NCBI GenBank assembly: GCA_022885665.1
Contig: JAGQDJ010000085.1
Span: 232,690 to 296,689 of the forward strand
Direction: 5' to 3'
From: Triops longicaudatus
Lineage: Eukaryota > Arthropoda > Branchiopoda > Notostraca > Triopsidae
Length of the DNA stretch: 64,000 nt
Made by a program: the position numbers and the translations under genes. The notes beneath the pieces are model-generated. The model had not been told where the DNA came from. It searched no databases and saw nothing but the letters and a program-made list of their open reading frames with translations. Positions 25,355-38,200 of the stretch are shown one piece after another (position 1 is the first letter of the stretch; the number at the start of each line of letters is the position of its first letter).

Positions 25355-25710
25355 GTAATGGCCGAGCGGTCTAAGTCTTGGACATGCTGCCATGAGGTCC
25401 TGGGTTCGATTCCATAGTCTGCGGTTTGGTTTTTCAGAGGAAAAGACTCTGACAATGACCTGTCCTGCCTCCTATGGTACCTGGTATATCCCTAGAAAAT
25501 GGGATTACCAAGGGTATCACTAGAAACAGCATGGGAAGCAGGAAAAAGGATAGGAAAGGATGAACGAGACCCCGGAAAGCATGATGCTGGCATCGTGCAT
25601 CGCACTTTTTCCCATGTTATTCCTTATGGGATTTCAAAATTTTTGGCTCCTGCGACGCCCTCAGGGCATAATTTAATATTCAAGCTCAGTTTTCTCGCTT
25701 ATTTGAAGGG
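25355..25710 (+). mobile_element. tRNA-derived SINE (tRNA-like head plus unrelated body)
   Basis: An RNA polymerase III A box (TGGCCGAGCGGTCTAAG from 25359) and B box (GGTTCGATTCC at 25403-25413) are correctly spaced, as in class II (Leu/Ser-type) tRNA genes. The flanks do not form a 7-bp acceptor stem and there is no proper anticodon arm, so it is not a working tRNA. About 300 bp of non-tRNA body follow. This is the standard SINE design. The right boundary is estimated; I saw no target-site duplication or clear tail. Confidence 0.55.
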
Positions 25711-26972
25711 CTAGCGCAATAATTCTGACAGATTCGGAATCCTCGCACGGGGGAGAACAATTTCCATAGCTTATTTTGCATATTACAGAAATTAACTGGA
25801 GCACGTGACACAAATAATACGGTTTTCTTTGGCCATACTTGCATACTATTTAGTTTATTAGAAACAAAATCACTGGCATGGCAACTAGCGCCGATGGCAT
25901 GAAGCTATGAACTTGAAGAAAGCAGTGAACTACGAATTTGAAGCAAATGTTAAAATTTCCCCTTTTATAACATATCAGAAAAATATTGACAACTGATGTT
26001 CAGTCCGATTTACGTGATCGATATTTATAGCGGAACTTAATGAAAAAAGATCTTCAACGGAAGATTTTCCATATGAACCCTTTTTTTGTGAGTGAACATG
26101 GACATTGTTCCTTTCTGTGCCTGAGAGATTACTGTGAGTCTTCTGTACATAAAAATGTATTTTCTTTTCTTTATGAGGCGATGAGAATACATGGGAGGGA
26201 GTTGAAAATCATGATTTTACAGTAATTTACAACAGTCTAAGAAAACAGCGTAAATAATGCGTAAATTTCACCACTTAAAAGAGTTTTTTGTTTAGTTAGA
26301 TAATAAACCGTTCAATCAATGGCACTATATGCAAGAACAAAATCACAAGACGAAAACAATACAACGAGGGCAGAAAGTAACGAAAGTAACAACACAGTGA
26401 CAATCGTACAAAACAATTAGGAAATAAATAACTAAATAAACAATGTCACTAGCTCTGTTTCTGTGCAAGGGTTTTCCATTTCATTCTCTTCTTCGGTTCG
26501 GACAGCGAGCTTTCCAGGCTTTGATTGCTGAATGAGAACTGCAAATCTTTTATTGTTGGTAGTCGCAGTTCCGCGCTTTCTTCAACGAAGCCACTTCCGC
26601 GACTCGATATCGATTGTCGTAGTAGCCTTGGAATATTTCATTTTTTAACATTAATCTTTATAAAGACTAGACGAATGTCAATTTTACTTTAATGTTGTTG
26701 AACCACGTTTCCTGGCAGCTGGAGAGGACAGACAGCGTTTAGTTTGAGATATTTCAGGCAGTGGTTGCGTCCCAAAACCGAGCGTATAAACGGGCTTGGG
26801 AGATACACGCCATTCTTTAGTGCTGAGTAGCCATGGTCGTACGCTTGTGACCAGTTTCAACACTATACAGCTTCCTGTGAGGTACGAGTACGTATATTAG
26901 AAGTAAGAGTGCGTTAATTCATTAAATGTACTATTAAATGATTTATGCTCAAAGATATCAGTTTTACTTTAA
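25711..26972. other. Gene-free AT-rich DNA
   Basis: No exon, RNA gene or repeat could be supported here. A short ORF at 26040-26225 has no recognisable domain. Confidence 0.5.
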
Positions 26973-27382
26973 GGCCACGGAGGAGCTAGAGCGGTTGTGG
27001 CGAATAATATGGGGAACTCTTGTGGATCATAGTTCCAAAACGGCTAGTTCGATTCTTATGGTTTTTATGTCAAATTTTTTTTTTAAAATCTAGCGTGTGT
27101 TGTCGAAGAGCTTTTTTTTAGAAAAAAAAAGCCCTTTGAAAGTGTACAAGAAAAATTTAAAAAAATAACAAAGTGTAAAAGTTCCAGTAAAATTAACAAA
27201 TATTACGCTTGGCTTTGCACGTTTTTAAAGACCCTTTTGGAGAAAAGCTCTTCGACAGAATTTTTAAATATATATATATTTTTTACACTAAAATCATACG
27301 AATCGGAATAGTTGTCTTGGAGCTATGCTTCACAAGAATTTTCCATGTTGTTCGCCACAAGCACTCTAGATACCCCGTGGCC
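26973..27382. mobile_element. Foldback (long inverted repeat) element
   Basis: The left arm starts GGCCACGGAGGAGCTAGAG and reads on through TTGTGGCGAA, AACTCTTGTGG, AAAACGGCTAGTTCGATTC and GTCGAAGAGCTTTT. The right arm is its inverted, diverged copy and ends CACTCTAGATACCCCGTGGCC at 27382. Each arm is about 180 bp, with a spacer of about 45-50 bp. No transposase frame is present. Related partial copies lie at 24260-24440 and 24450-24632. Long terminal inverted repeats without coding capacity fit a foldback/MITE element. Confidence 0.65.
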
Positions 27383-28020
27383 GTTTCTTTCCTTTTCTCT
27401 TTCTACTTTTGCTTTTCTCTTTCACATATACGAAAAAAGACTTCCATAAGATGAGTTTATACCGTGGTAAATTCAACCCTGGTTAGTTTCTAACGAGTAA
27501 AAGGTCTCTCTTAGGCCATTTCGCCATCTCCTATCTGACGAGAAACTCTTACTTTGAGGACTTCGGTTAGGTCGCATCTTTTTTATAGTCCTAGAGTCTA
27601 CGCTTTCAGAAATCTTCCACCACTTCTTACTTTGCTTCATGCTTTCAAAGGTGGCGTCGAAAGGTCTGACATTTTTACGCGACTGGAAAACGACCGTTTT
27701 GGAGTCACAAAAAAGTTCCTTCCAGTTCCACATTTCCCAAATAGGCTTTATCCTTTCGGTTTGTGTTACACCCTCCAATAACGATCGGCTGAGTTATTCA
27801 CAATGTCATGTTTCCATGAATTTTGTTTGTGAATTCGGCATTGTTGGCTGCGACTTTTTGGTTGTACAAACTGAATAGAAAGCAAATCAGGGAAGATCAG
27901 TATAATGTTACTTACCCGGATCTGAGTAAGTTTCGGTAAAAATGGAAACCAACGTCATTATGAAGCAATACGATTCCTCCAAAAATCTTTGAGATGATCG
28001 CTAACTTATCATTTCTTTAA

Positions 28021-30400
28021 GCTGAGCGAATTACGGAGGACTTGAAAGGCAGTAATGAGGGTTTTGTTATCGTTATCTCTCAGGCTCACCCCAACGGGCT
28101 GGCAGAAGTACAAATATCGATCAAGGAACCATCAGTGTTCAAGTCTTCGTCTTTCTGCCAAATGACTCTTCAAGATCGAAGCGTTGACATCCAAGTTACA
28201 CAAAAATGTTTACATCCCTTGGTGGCCATACGGCTTCAACTCATTAAAAGATCTTTAATTTCTATGGTTGTACTTCCTAAAAAGAACAGTTATCCAGCTT
28301 TGAAAGATTACTATTGAGATCAATTCAATATTCTATTGCTCACGGGACTTCTCACGCTCTGACTTCCTACTTCTTAATTTGCAAAATTAAAGCCAACGAG
28401 ATATATTATGTACCTCTGCAATCAAATCTCTCGCAATTCGTGGTTCCAAGCTGTAAAGCAGCGTGTACAGAAAATCTATAGCTTCCAGAAGTATTCCAAG
28501 CACGAAGCTTTAAAACGTTAGTACTGTGTACAATGTAGTGCGTCCTGTGCATTACAGAACGCGCTTTCAGCTTTACGTGCATTTTATCATTGAACGGATG
28601 GGACATGTTTGGTCCTCTTCTGCCTCCTTACACTCTAAGCTATGTGGACACCTTCCAACAGAGCATGAAGCGCTTGGAACTTCACTTATTCAATTTGGGT
28701 ATCACATTGTGGAGTTCGCATTATTTACGCTTGACTAACACGCTGAGTAACCAAGTCGCCCCGCCGCAGACTCTGTGAGCAGCCAACGTGCATTTGGCAA
28801 GTTTCACCGAAGACTACTATTCCGTTAGATCGTTCTGCTTGTTTGAGGCGTCAAACGGCAGCTTATGGTAATGTTACGAACCCTTCACGCTTTTCAATCT
28901 TGTTCGTATCCCTTGCGCATTGAAGAAAGATTTTCCTGAAGTGTAGCAGATAAAAGTAGGACTAGTGCGTGGGCGAAGCACTGATTTACAAAATTGGGGA
29001 AATTATTCTTACACAACCATACAAAAGTGCGTTAATTAGATTTCTCTCTATCAAGAGATCAAACGAATGTTTTATTTTTCCAGGGATGACAGTTCCCCTT
29101 GCTTGAGAATTCAAACCACAAACACGTACTGTACACTGCTGCACATATACGCCGACCATGGGTCAGTAATATTGTTTTCTGGCATTTTCCTGCGTTCCTG
29201 CCTTCAGGAGCATTTCTTTCAACTATATGAAAGTGAACGAAGATTAATACGTAACATACACATGGATAGAGTTCCGGTGAAACTTCTTCGTTTTTTTATG
29301 TTTTTTTACCTATGATCGTAGATTTCTCGAAATAAGCTCCTGTCGTTGAAATCCGCTTATGAACTTGGCACTCGTGACTACTTCTCATTGGGGAAGTACA
29401 CCGACGGAGAAGAAGCTTTTGGCAAATTGCACGAGATCAAACAGGAAACTCGTCCGTAAATCATATTCTGGAACAGATATGATTCTGGGAATTCTTTCTC
29501 TGTCACTGAAGATTGCCACGTATACTGCAAGAAGCAGGTCCTTCCGTGTTATGATATCTAATATCAGAAGGAGAAACTCCTTAAAAAAAATCCAGTACTA
29601 ATGGCCAGGCGGTACGCGTCATGGCGTTTGCTTTGTTAATCCGTTTTACAGCGGGAAGGCGTTACTATGACTAGCCATAAAATCGTCACGCGGCTAAGAA
29701 CGTAGTTGTTCGAACTAACGACGGATTGATTTCAATTTTCGGACAATACGTACTTTCTGTAGCGTATTAAATATGCTAGGAAATTGCATTAGGTGTACTA
29801 CAGATTTTAATATTGACTTGTTCTCTGATGTTACTGTTTTGTTCAAAAATTGTGTTATAGCTCAACGATGGGAAGTGTTTTATCGAAGGCACAAGTTGCT
29901 GCGTGTTTCAACTGCGTATTATTTCCTCAACTACCAATATTTATTTATGAATAATACACTCGTGGCTACACAAACGCGAAGGAAGTATGCATTCCAAGTA
30001 CGTCGAGCTGACATTTGAGACGGAGGGAGTGGTAGATAAAATCCTTCAGCATCTGGGAATAAAAGTAGACATTCTTCTGACACAAACAATCTACTGGATG
30101 CTCACCGGTTTCGCCTTGCCACTTTTTATGTTTTTTCTTACCTCGTTCTTATATACTTCAAATGCACGATAGTCGCGTGACTTTGTTGAATAAACAACAT
30201 AATATGTATACTTGCTCTCTCTGCGTATTGCTTTTAGAGAAATGTCTGGGGACATACGAATATCTTCGCCTTGGTCAGGATGGAACTCGAATTACATGGC
30301 ATTGATTGGGGGTAAACTGGACTTTCTCGAGAAAAATTATTCCAACTGTCCGTTGAAATATACAGCGCCAAGCGTCGGAGCAACTCCCTTATGACTATCG
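28021..30400 (+). pseudogene. Exon-like ORFs of an unidentified, probably decayed gene
   Basis: Several plus-strand segments look like protein exons, but I do not recognise the family. 28021-28317 reads ITEDLKGSNEGFVIVISQAH and onward. 28539-28867 is one frame broken by a single TGA at 28776, with GWDMFGPLLPPYTLSYVD before the stop and FTEDYYSVRSFCLFEASNG after it. A donor at 28868 (phase 2) fits an acceptor ending 29083 that opens DDSSPCLRIQTTNTYC. About 29330-29455 contains LKSAYELGTRDYFSLGKYTD, and about 29990-30110 contains SKYVELTFETEGVVDKIL. No start codon or single consistent reading frame joins them. Either a pseudogene or a real gene with exons I have missed. Confidence that something coding-derived is here is moderate; identity is unknown. 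Confidence 0.3.
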
Positions 30401-30483
30401 AAGCTTGTTCTGAGAAGGGCCGTTTTTTCTTATAGCTTGATCTGTGTCTGTTTCTCTTAATGGAGATACAAACACCCCCCCCC

Positions 30484-30508
30484 NAAAAAAAAAAAAAAAA
30501 AAAAAAAA
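30484..30508. other. Ambiguous base (N) inside a C/A homopolymer junction
   Basis: A C run ends in one N at 30484 and is followed by about 24 A. This looks like an assembly or consensus uncertainty at a homopolymer rather than biology. Lengths here should not be trusted. Confidence 0.8.
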
Positions 30509-32209
30509 CTAATACGATAACCTTCTCTGGACAGGCGAGGCGGAAGTGATCCGCGGAGTAGCTCATTGACAGTGCTGGAAATAGAAACGCCGAGTGGAAT
30601 TATACAAGGCGGTGTCAGTAAACTGCCCATCAGTCCAGTATATATGACGGTTAAAGACATATAAACTAATTCCACTAAACAAATCGAATTAATGTACTTT
30701 TTAATATTTTATCCCATACCAGCGTACGCCAGAGCCTATTAACGTATTTGTTTAGCTTAGAGAAAGCTGAGTACTAAGTAATTAACGCTATTAATTACAT
30801 GCCAACTTGTGATATGTGTAGACGGCACATGTACGTATTTACAAGCGCATTGGTTGCATATACGAGTAATATACTTCGAATAAGTACCGGTACTGTAATG
30901 GTTAGACTCCAATGGCTTCACGCTGCAGAAATACCAATTTACTTCATGAAACTTATCTTTTCAATTTAATAGAAATGCATTTGACTTGGACCGATTTATT
31001 TTACATGACCTGGACTTCAACGTTAGTAGGCTTTTGACGTTTCTGAACTTCGACATGATAGTAGAACAAGTTTATGTAAAGTGAAATATACTTTAAGAAT
31101 TAATGTATCTCCATCTACTGCCATTTCTGCTCACTTGCACCCTTCTCGTTTGAACCAAGTGTAAAACTGCGTTATAAGTGATTTTCGCACGCGTTTCAGC
31201 CAACTCTGACTGAGCACATAATTAGACAATCCAATTTTATATTAACTGATATTTGTACCTTTTTTTTAACTAAGTTGAATTGAAAGAGTTATGAATTTGC
31301 AGTGAATTTTGCTTTCCCTGACTTCACATGTCTGCGAGTGGCTGTCATTAGTTTTGCGCTTTAACTATTTTATTGCCAACCTTCCGATCGCAATCAAGAC
31401 CGTTGTAACGCTTAGACTTACGTGTTCAGTGTTTCTTGTATAGATCCGTGTTTAAATTTACGACCGTACCTTTTGTAATGCAGAGCTACCCATTCGTATG
31501 CAAATACAAGTAAAGCAATAGTGAACATCCCTCTCCTCACGCATTAGTAATTTATTTCCTCCGGGCTTATCAGCGGAAAGCAATATCAGTTTGCTTAGAC
31601 CGCGGCAGAGTGTTTAATGGTGAAAGAGATGGCGCGAAGTTTGCACTCCGCCCCGCCGGAGATGCTGTTGTAGAGCGTCTCATGGACGTCTCTTCTTTCA
31701 GAGCATGGGCACTAAGAATTGCACCCCGCCTTTTTCTCCCTCCCCACCTAAGAACGTGCTTTACTATTGATCAAGCAGGCGCCCATTTGAACTACTGGAA
31801 GACTCGGAGTTACAAAGAGCAGACTAGAGAGCACTCTGTGCGTAGTAAGACGTGTTCGGCGTCTGTTTTTAACCTGATCCTACGTGAACATTAGGATTCC
31901 TAACTGAGCTTGTGGATGTGTTTCAACCGGCAAGTACGCGATAAGCACGTAAAATCACTTGATTCAAAAACGCTACATTTCTGATTTTCATTCCGCGAAA
32001 CTTCGAGTCCTGCGTGTTTTTGCTGGACAAACGAATGGCACGAGAAAAACAGCGTCGTTTAAGTGACAGCTACTAATCAACAAGTGTCAATATAGGAAGC
32101 GAGATATCCCATCAAAGTCGAAATTCTCAAGTCGTTTATTCGCTGTGCCGTTTCCGAGACAAAAGGATTTTCAAACAAGAGAGACGAATTTAATCCCCAC
32201 TCATCAATA
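30509..32209. other. Gene-free DNA upstream of the first stomatin exon
   Basis: No exon is recognised. The stretch 31590-31760 is GC-richer than its surroundings and lies about 450-600 bp before the 32210 start codon, so it may include the promoter for that exon. No TATA box was seen. Confidence 0.4.
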
Positions 32210-32282
32210 ATGGCATCTCAAAGCCCTGTGAAAGATCTGGATGTCGAAGATGGAAATCATCGCAGTCACCAGAGAATACATG
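32210..32282 (+). CDS. STOM: Stomatin candidate alternative first coding exon A
   Basis: ATG in good context (AATAATGG) opens 24 codons beginning MASQSPVKDLDVEDGN, then a single G before a GTAAGC donor. It ends in phase 1, so it fits the acceptor at 53785, 21.5 kb downstream, giving a 293-residue protein. The encoded segment is polar and would be the cytosolic N-terminal tail. No other plus-strand gene is available between here and the shared exons. Confidence 0.55.
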
Positions 32283-35200
32283 GTAAGCTTGTATGAGCTA
32301 ATCTAATCATTACACTATTTTAGGAATGTATGGCCCATATTAGATATTGATAACGTGGCTAGCAAAAGCCGTGGTTTCTTTGTATCCAACCTTCCTTAAA
32401 GACTTTCTCTCCTATAAGTGGGTGTTTACTTTGTGAATATACCTTAACTGCGTCATGAATATTTGAATTGTACAAGGGCATTACACGTTACAAGAGAAAA
32501 CGTAGTGTTATTTTTTCCGATGTTAGGAAGGGGAGAAGCAAGAGCAAGAGGGAATGCAATAAACGAATATATAAAGGATAATACTTACCCCGTTAACTAA
32601 AAATAATAAGCCCACGCATTAATTTCTAGCGCTCGTTATTTTTATTCTTCCCTTTGTTGCAATATAAATAAGTCTTGCAAATTTTATCTCACTGTTTTTG
32701 TCTGTAGCCTTGTTGTAAACATCCATGTTGGCTCCATTATTTTTTCACTATCTGTACAAACTAGTAAATGTCACGAGACATTCGAAATTCGGAGCAATTT
32801 CGAAATGTCTCTCTGGTAAAGGGCACAAAAATAAGGTTAAAAGTTTGGCTGGTTAAAAGTTTGCTGCAGTGGAATAGGTAATCCGGGAAATCTCACTTGA
32901 TATATATCTAACGGTAGACAAATATCTTCCGCTCTATTCTGTCGGGGTATAAGCAAAGAGAATGAGAATTCTTATCCGTATGATCTCGACCAAAATAGTC
33001 ACGTATTATGCGAGTTGGGTACAAGGAAATGCGATAAATCCCATTGCAGTCATGGTCCACGGACACTCTCGGCAAGGCGTGGATATAACATTCGCTCAAA
33101 ACTGCCAGATCTTTTATCTCCGACCTGAATGCCTGGCAACCGAAGCATTAGCTATGGCATACACCAATGCTACCTTTTCTTATTTCAATTGGATTGGCTC
33201 AGCGGGTGACTAATATACATTATATGCTAGAAAGCTTGGAGTTAATTACGAGTCAAAGGCAAAATGTCACTGGAGCGTTTCTAAACGAGTAGATACCCCT
33301 CCACTCATCACAAAATCCGGTTAAATCCCCTGAAAATCTGCGAGAAATTGGCTGGATGTTTTCTGCGCATAGAAAGCGAGAGACAAAAAATAATACTAGA
33401 CAAGTAAAACAAGCAAGTTTACAATTAATTTCTTCGCAAATTGCTAATTATCTTCCACGAATATTCTCTTTTTTATATCTTATTTTATATCCTTATAACG
33501 AGCTTGCTGAAGACAGATAAAATTATTCACGACATCAAAAGTTCGCTACATCCGTCACTTTTTCTTTACATTTACACAACTTAATACCTCAAAAAGCGTA
33601 AATTATAGGCAACAGTCATGGTAAAAGCGTTCGCTATAACGAGATTCTGTTGTGTACATTTCTGCATATTTCTATAATTTAATTTGTTTTAATGAAAAGC
33701 ACAGGCGTGAGCTAACGTTCGTACAAATTGAGGTTCTTTTGCTCCAATGGTTAAAACTGTCACAAGAGTACACGCAGTAGGTTTACAAAACTTTTAGATT
33801 GTTTTAGCAATTCACGGAATGGATTTACGCAGGATGAAAGAGAAAAAGAACTCCGCATTGCGGAAGCCTTTCTACGATAAATTATCTAAAATTGTTTTTT
33901 TCTGAGATAAACGTTAGTCTAGGTTAATGTAACTCGTGTAAAGGTAGCTTTACACGAGTTTTCAGGGACGCCTCAGTCGCATAATCGGAGACTTGAGTTA
34001 ATTCGGAAGTTTTGGCAATAATTAACACGGAAGTCTTATTTTCTTGTATAGTGAACGAAGATTTACGGTTTAAATGAGACAATTCATTAGGTTTTACGCT
34101 GCTTATAAATCAACATGTTTGATTGCTACTTCATATACCTCTCCAGTTTCACATTTTCTCGGTCCCCCGCTCGCTTAAGTTAAAATTAACAAAACTTGGC
34201 GAGTGTCCGCTCCGAAGGGGTTCCGTAACTAGTACAGTACCTACTGACTTGGGAAAGTGTCAGTCTAGGGACGACAAACTTGCTCAAAAGGGTAAAAGGT
34301 TTGGAGCCGCAAACTTTGCTCCGCAAAGTTGTCTCAAAATAAAACAGCCATGTCCGTCTGAAACTCATTGTCTAATAGCTCTTACAGAAAGGTTGCGCCA
34401 GACGAAGCCTCAGCACAAAAAGCATCTGAATGATCGACTGTTTCAGCTAATTTGAAAACGCCACCCTTTCTTTCCTTCAATTAATTTGCCAACTAACGCA
34501 AAACAAAAGAACCAGTAAACGCTTAATCCTAAGAAAACGCTAAGAATGGCGAACTGATGAAAGCAGAGTTATTAGAACAGCTTGAAGACAAAACTCGGAG
34601 TGTAAATTTTTCGCAATTTTTCTCAATTTTTTTCAGCTTCCGCTTAATTAGTCCCTTCATTTTTGTCTTCATCAGAAGCGGGATCTGAGGAAATACTATG
34701 TGATTAATGGTTTTAAAGGGAGATTTTCTTGCCTCGGTGGTGTCAAGTTCGCAGGTTCTGAAAAGCCTGCCACAAATAAGGCTCATGACTTTTTATGCCG
34801 GGAGGATTTCGGTAGCGTTCGCTAGTTTTCCAATTTTTTGTTTAACACGCCTCTCGACACCTTTTTTTCGCCTTCTAGCGATTTAGCATAGAGAGGAAAA
34901 AGTGCAATCCAGAAAATGTTTTTGAAAAGCCTTGGCAACTTGCTTGGGGTGAATGCCGAGTCACTATTTTTATTCTTCTCTCGCTGTTTGAAAATTCGAG
35001 GTAGGATTTACAGGATTATTGACTAGCTGGAATCCTCGGTGCTTCTTAAGCAATTTCTTCGTCATTTCAAAGTCTTTTGCTTAAAAACGACGGACAAGGA
35101 AAGTTATGGCTAATCAATAATTTTCATCAAATTTCTCTAGAGTAAACAACTTCCACTTTATTTATCTCTTCCTACTAGTATAAGGAGAAATGAGCTATGG

Positions 35201-38200
35201 GAACTTTCAAATAAACGAAACGAGAAAAAAAAGGCAGCATTGGCTTACGAAATTTAATAGCTGTGATTTTCCAGTTGAGTTTCATGGATTCAGTGAATAA
35301 AACCAGGAGTAGTTTACTTCGTTTTAAACGTATTCGCTACTTTGTGCCTCTTTGTGTGACAGAAATACTTAGACTGGGCAAGAAAAGCGGGTCGGATCTC
35401 CAGACAGCAAAGGAAGATTGTGCTTTGACGTCACAGTTTGTTATTCTACGACTTTTTTTTGTCCTTCTTCCTCACAGACCTGCTGGTAGTTTTCTAATAG
35501 GTTTAAATCACACGGCCTGATAAGGGCTGTCATCATGGTCTAATATAGCCATACTGGGTAGTGCCGTTTTTCAATTGGAGACGATCCAAATTTTCCCTTT
35601 CTTTTATAGAACTTCGGGGCAGCCCACCACTTAGGTGTTGAGTTGGAAACGGGAGCAAACTCTTTTAAGTACCCGCCTGAAAGAAATAAAAAGAGCAAGT
35701 GCGGGACTCTCCTTGATTTGGCGTCTACGGAAAGTTTGGCTTTTTAGCACACGAGGACGAGATACCGAATCTAATCTAACGACTTTTGAGTATTTTTTTT
35801 TTTTTACAGTTTGAACCAACGGAAAACTGATCACACGACCCTTGTTTACGCCCAAACGGCAAGCTTTGCTAATTACTCTTGACACATTTAGTTCCTTTTC
35901 CGAATACCCTTCTCGCCACTGCCAAAACATCTCCAAAGTTCGTTGGAAGAGACTACGAGTGTACAGTGAGAAAGTCATAAACTGTCTTGGGTACTATTAG
36001 CTGCAATGTCTACGACAGTTATTCAGCGAATAGCTTGTTTGTACACCAATTGCCTTCAGCGGATAAGAGCCAACCGTTCAATAACGAGAATTCTCTTGAT
36101 ATTAACTTCCTGCAAAACGTAAATGAACTCAGGAACACATGTTGGAACTTGTCCTCGTCAAATTGCGCAGCAGTCAAATTTGCAGTCGAAGTGAGGGCGG
36201 TGAAGCGAAACAAGACCATTACACGTGTCGCAGATGCAGTTATTTTGACTGTTTCGGAATTGCTATTGCTTGCTTCAAGCGAGTCCATCACTCTAAGCCC
36301 CGCCTTTTCCTGAAAAAAAAAGCACTGCAAAGTGCATTACTGTTTTCGCTTTCTTTACAGCCTTTTTGCTCCCAACACATTAAACATTAAAATGTTTTTT
36401 AAATGTTACGTTAGATCTAAATGAAGTAAAGAAAATTTAATGTAAACAGTTTGGATCATTTTACACAAAAAGGCTCAAAATCTCCTCACAAATATTCGAC
36501 AGTAAAGTTTTGAGTTGTAATATCTAATAAAAGCCGTCGTTAAAATTTCTAAGCTTTTCTTAATAAATTTGAACAGGCGAGAAAAATTTTGAAGTTTTCC
36601 GGAAATATATGTTCAAGAATTATACAACGGAGTGCATTAAAGCACATGTCGAGAACAAAAGTCAAATACCTCAGTTCTGATGCAATCACCTAAGAAGTTT
36701 CAAATAATTTTTCCATGTGATAACTTCACTGGAAATTTTCGCATTTGAATACTGTTTTCTACAAAAATACCTTAGAATGTCTCTAGTAAATAAATATAAT
36801 TTTTAAAAATTGTTTGTGAATATTCCACATTTACATCTTTATCTAACTTTAATTTGAATTTCCGTCTGGTTTAATTTTAGATTTTTTTCCATACATTTTC
36901 TCCCGATGGGTGAAGGATAATCTGCATACAAAGTGTCTTAACGGTTGGTTAGTTCTTCAAGCTCTTTCCGCCTTTTCCCCGTCTGGTCCAGAAGAAGTCA
37001 GGGAGTCGAAAAATTCTATGAGCGTCATATGCATGTGGTCATAATGTATGTGGCTATAAAGAAAAATCAGAGACCAAGGACGGAAGCTGAAACAAACAGC
37101 CCAGGATCGTTTGTCTCTTTTTTTCTTCTCTCGATTGCTAACAGCTTTCTTCTCCAGATACTCTCTGCTCTATCGTCGAACCATACGCAGTATCCACATT
37201 ATGGGTGTCCTTCCGAATCTCGGTTTCCATTAGAACCTCTCCCCCTTTCCGGGTGCTTTTATGTGAGAGCCGAAGAGCATTAAAAATACGAAAGAGAAAA
37301 TCAGAACAGTTAGTTCACTCCATAATGGGGCAACCACTATTCCGTCGACGGCACTCAAAACCAACTTTTACGAGGAAAAATCATTTTCCACCAGCAGAGA
37401 TATGGTATTTATACCAAAGACCTTGAACAATACCGAAATTACGATACCGCGATACATGTAAAAGATTACCTCATTTCCGACCCAAAAAACTCAAGTGCTG
37501 TAATGACTCGTATACCAGTCTGGCGTAACTAGGAAACTGACAGGTTTTCACGAATCAGTGAATTTCTGAGCTCTAGCGAACCAAGTTGTGGAAGAACAAA
37601 AGGGAGAAAAAGACAGCGTCCCGGAAGTGAGAAAAACATGGAAACGAGACGCGAAGAGGCTGTAAAAGTAAGTCCCGTGAGAGAGAAACTCGGCAAGCTA
37701 GCAAAGTTGTGAATCTACTGCGTAATTACATGCAGGAATAAACTATGTAAATCAAGCGATGATACTCTACAACAGCGAAGTGCATTAAGTGTCGTATATA
37801 TAACTGCAGTGGTTCTCGACCTTTTCTCGTATTCGCTCTTTTGCGACAAAGAACTTGCGTACCCCCGAACAAAAACTTAAAAATGTTGCTTAAGTATCTT
37901 ACTAGCATGAAAAATTAAAGAAATGGGAGAATCATAAAATGCTACAGTGACAAAAAGCCTTAAACCTCATAAAAATGCATGAGAAAAGACCAGAAGTTTC
38001 CTACAAATAGACTAAGAATAAAAAATAAGTACATAAAATAAAAAGGTGACGTACCCTTGTGAGACCCCTCATGTATCTTACAAGGTACCCATGCGCGTTT
38101 CCGGAAACTGCTCAATCGAAGCACGCAGTGTTATAGTGGAGACTTTCGTCTTTCCCTCCAGTACCATAACGAGCTTTACGAGCAATAATACCAGTGGGTT

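Noticed and set aside
25355..25425. Functional tRNA gene
   Set aside because: A and B boxes are present, but there is no acceptor stem, no 5-bp anticodon stem with a sensible loop, and a weak T stem; the unrelated body that follows fits a SINE better.
31610..31894. 94-codon ORF before stomatin exon A as a separate gene
   Set aside because: No domain, no supported start context, and it lies in a GC-richer stretch that looks like promoter or leader sequence.
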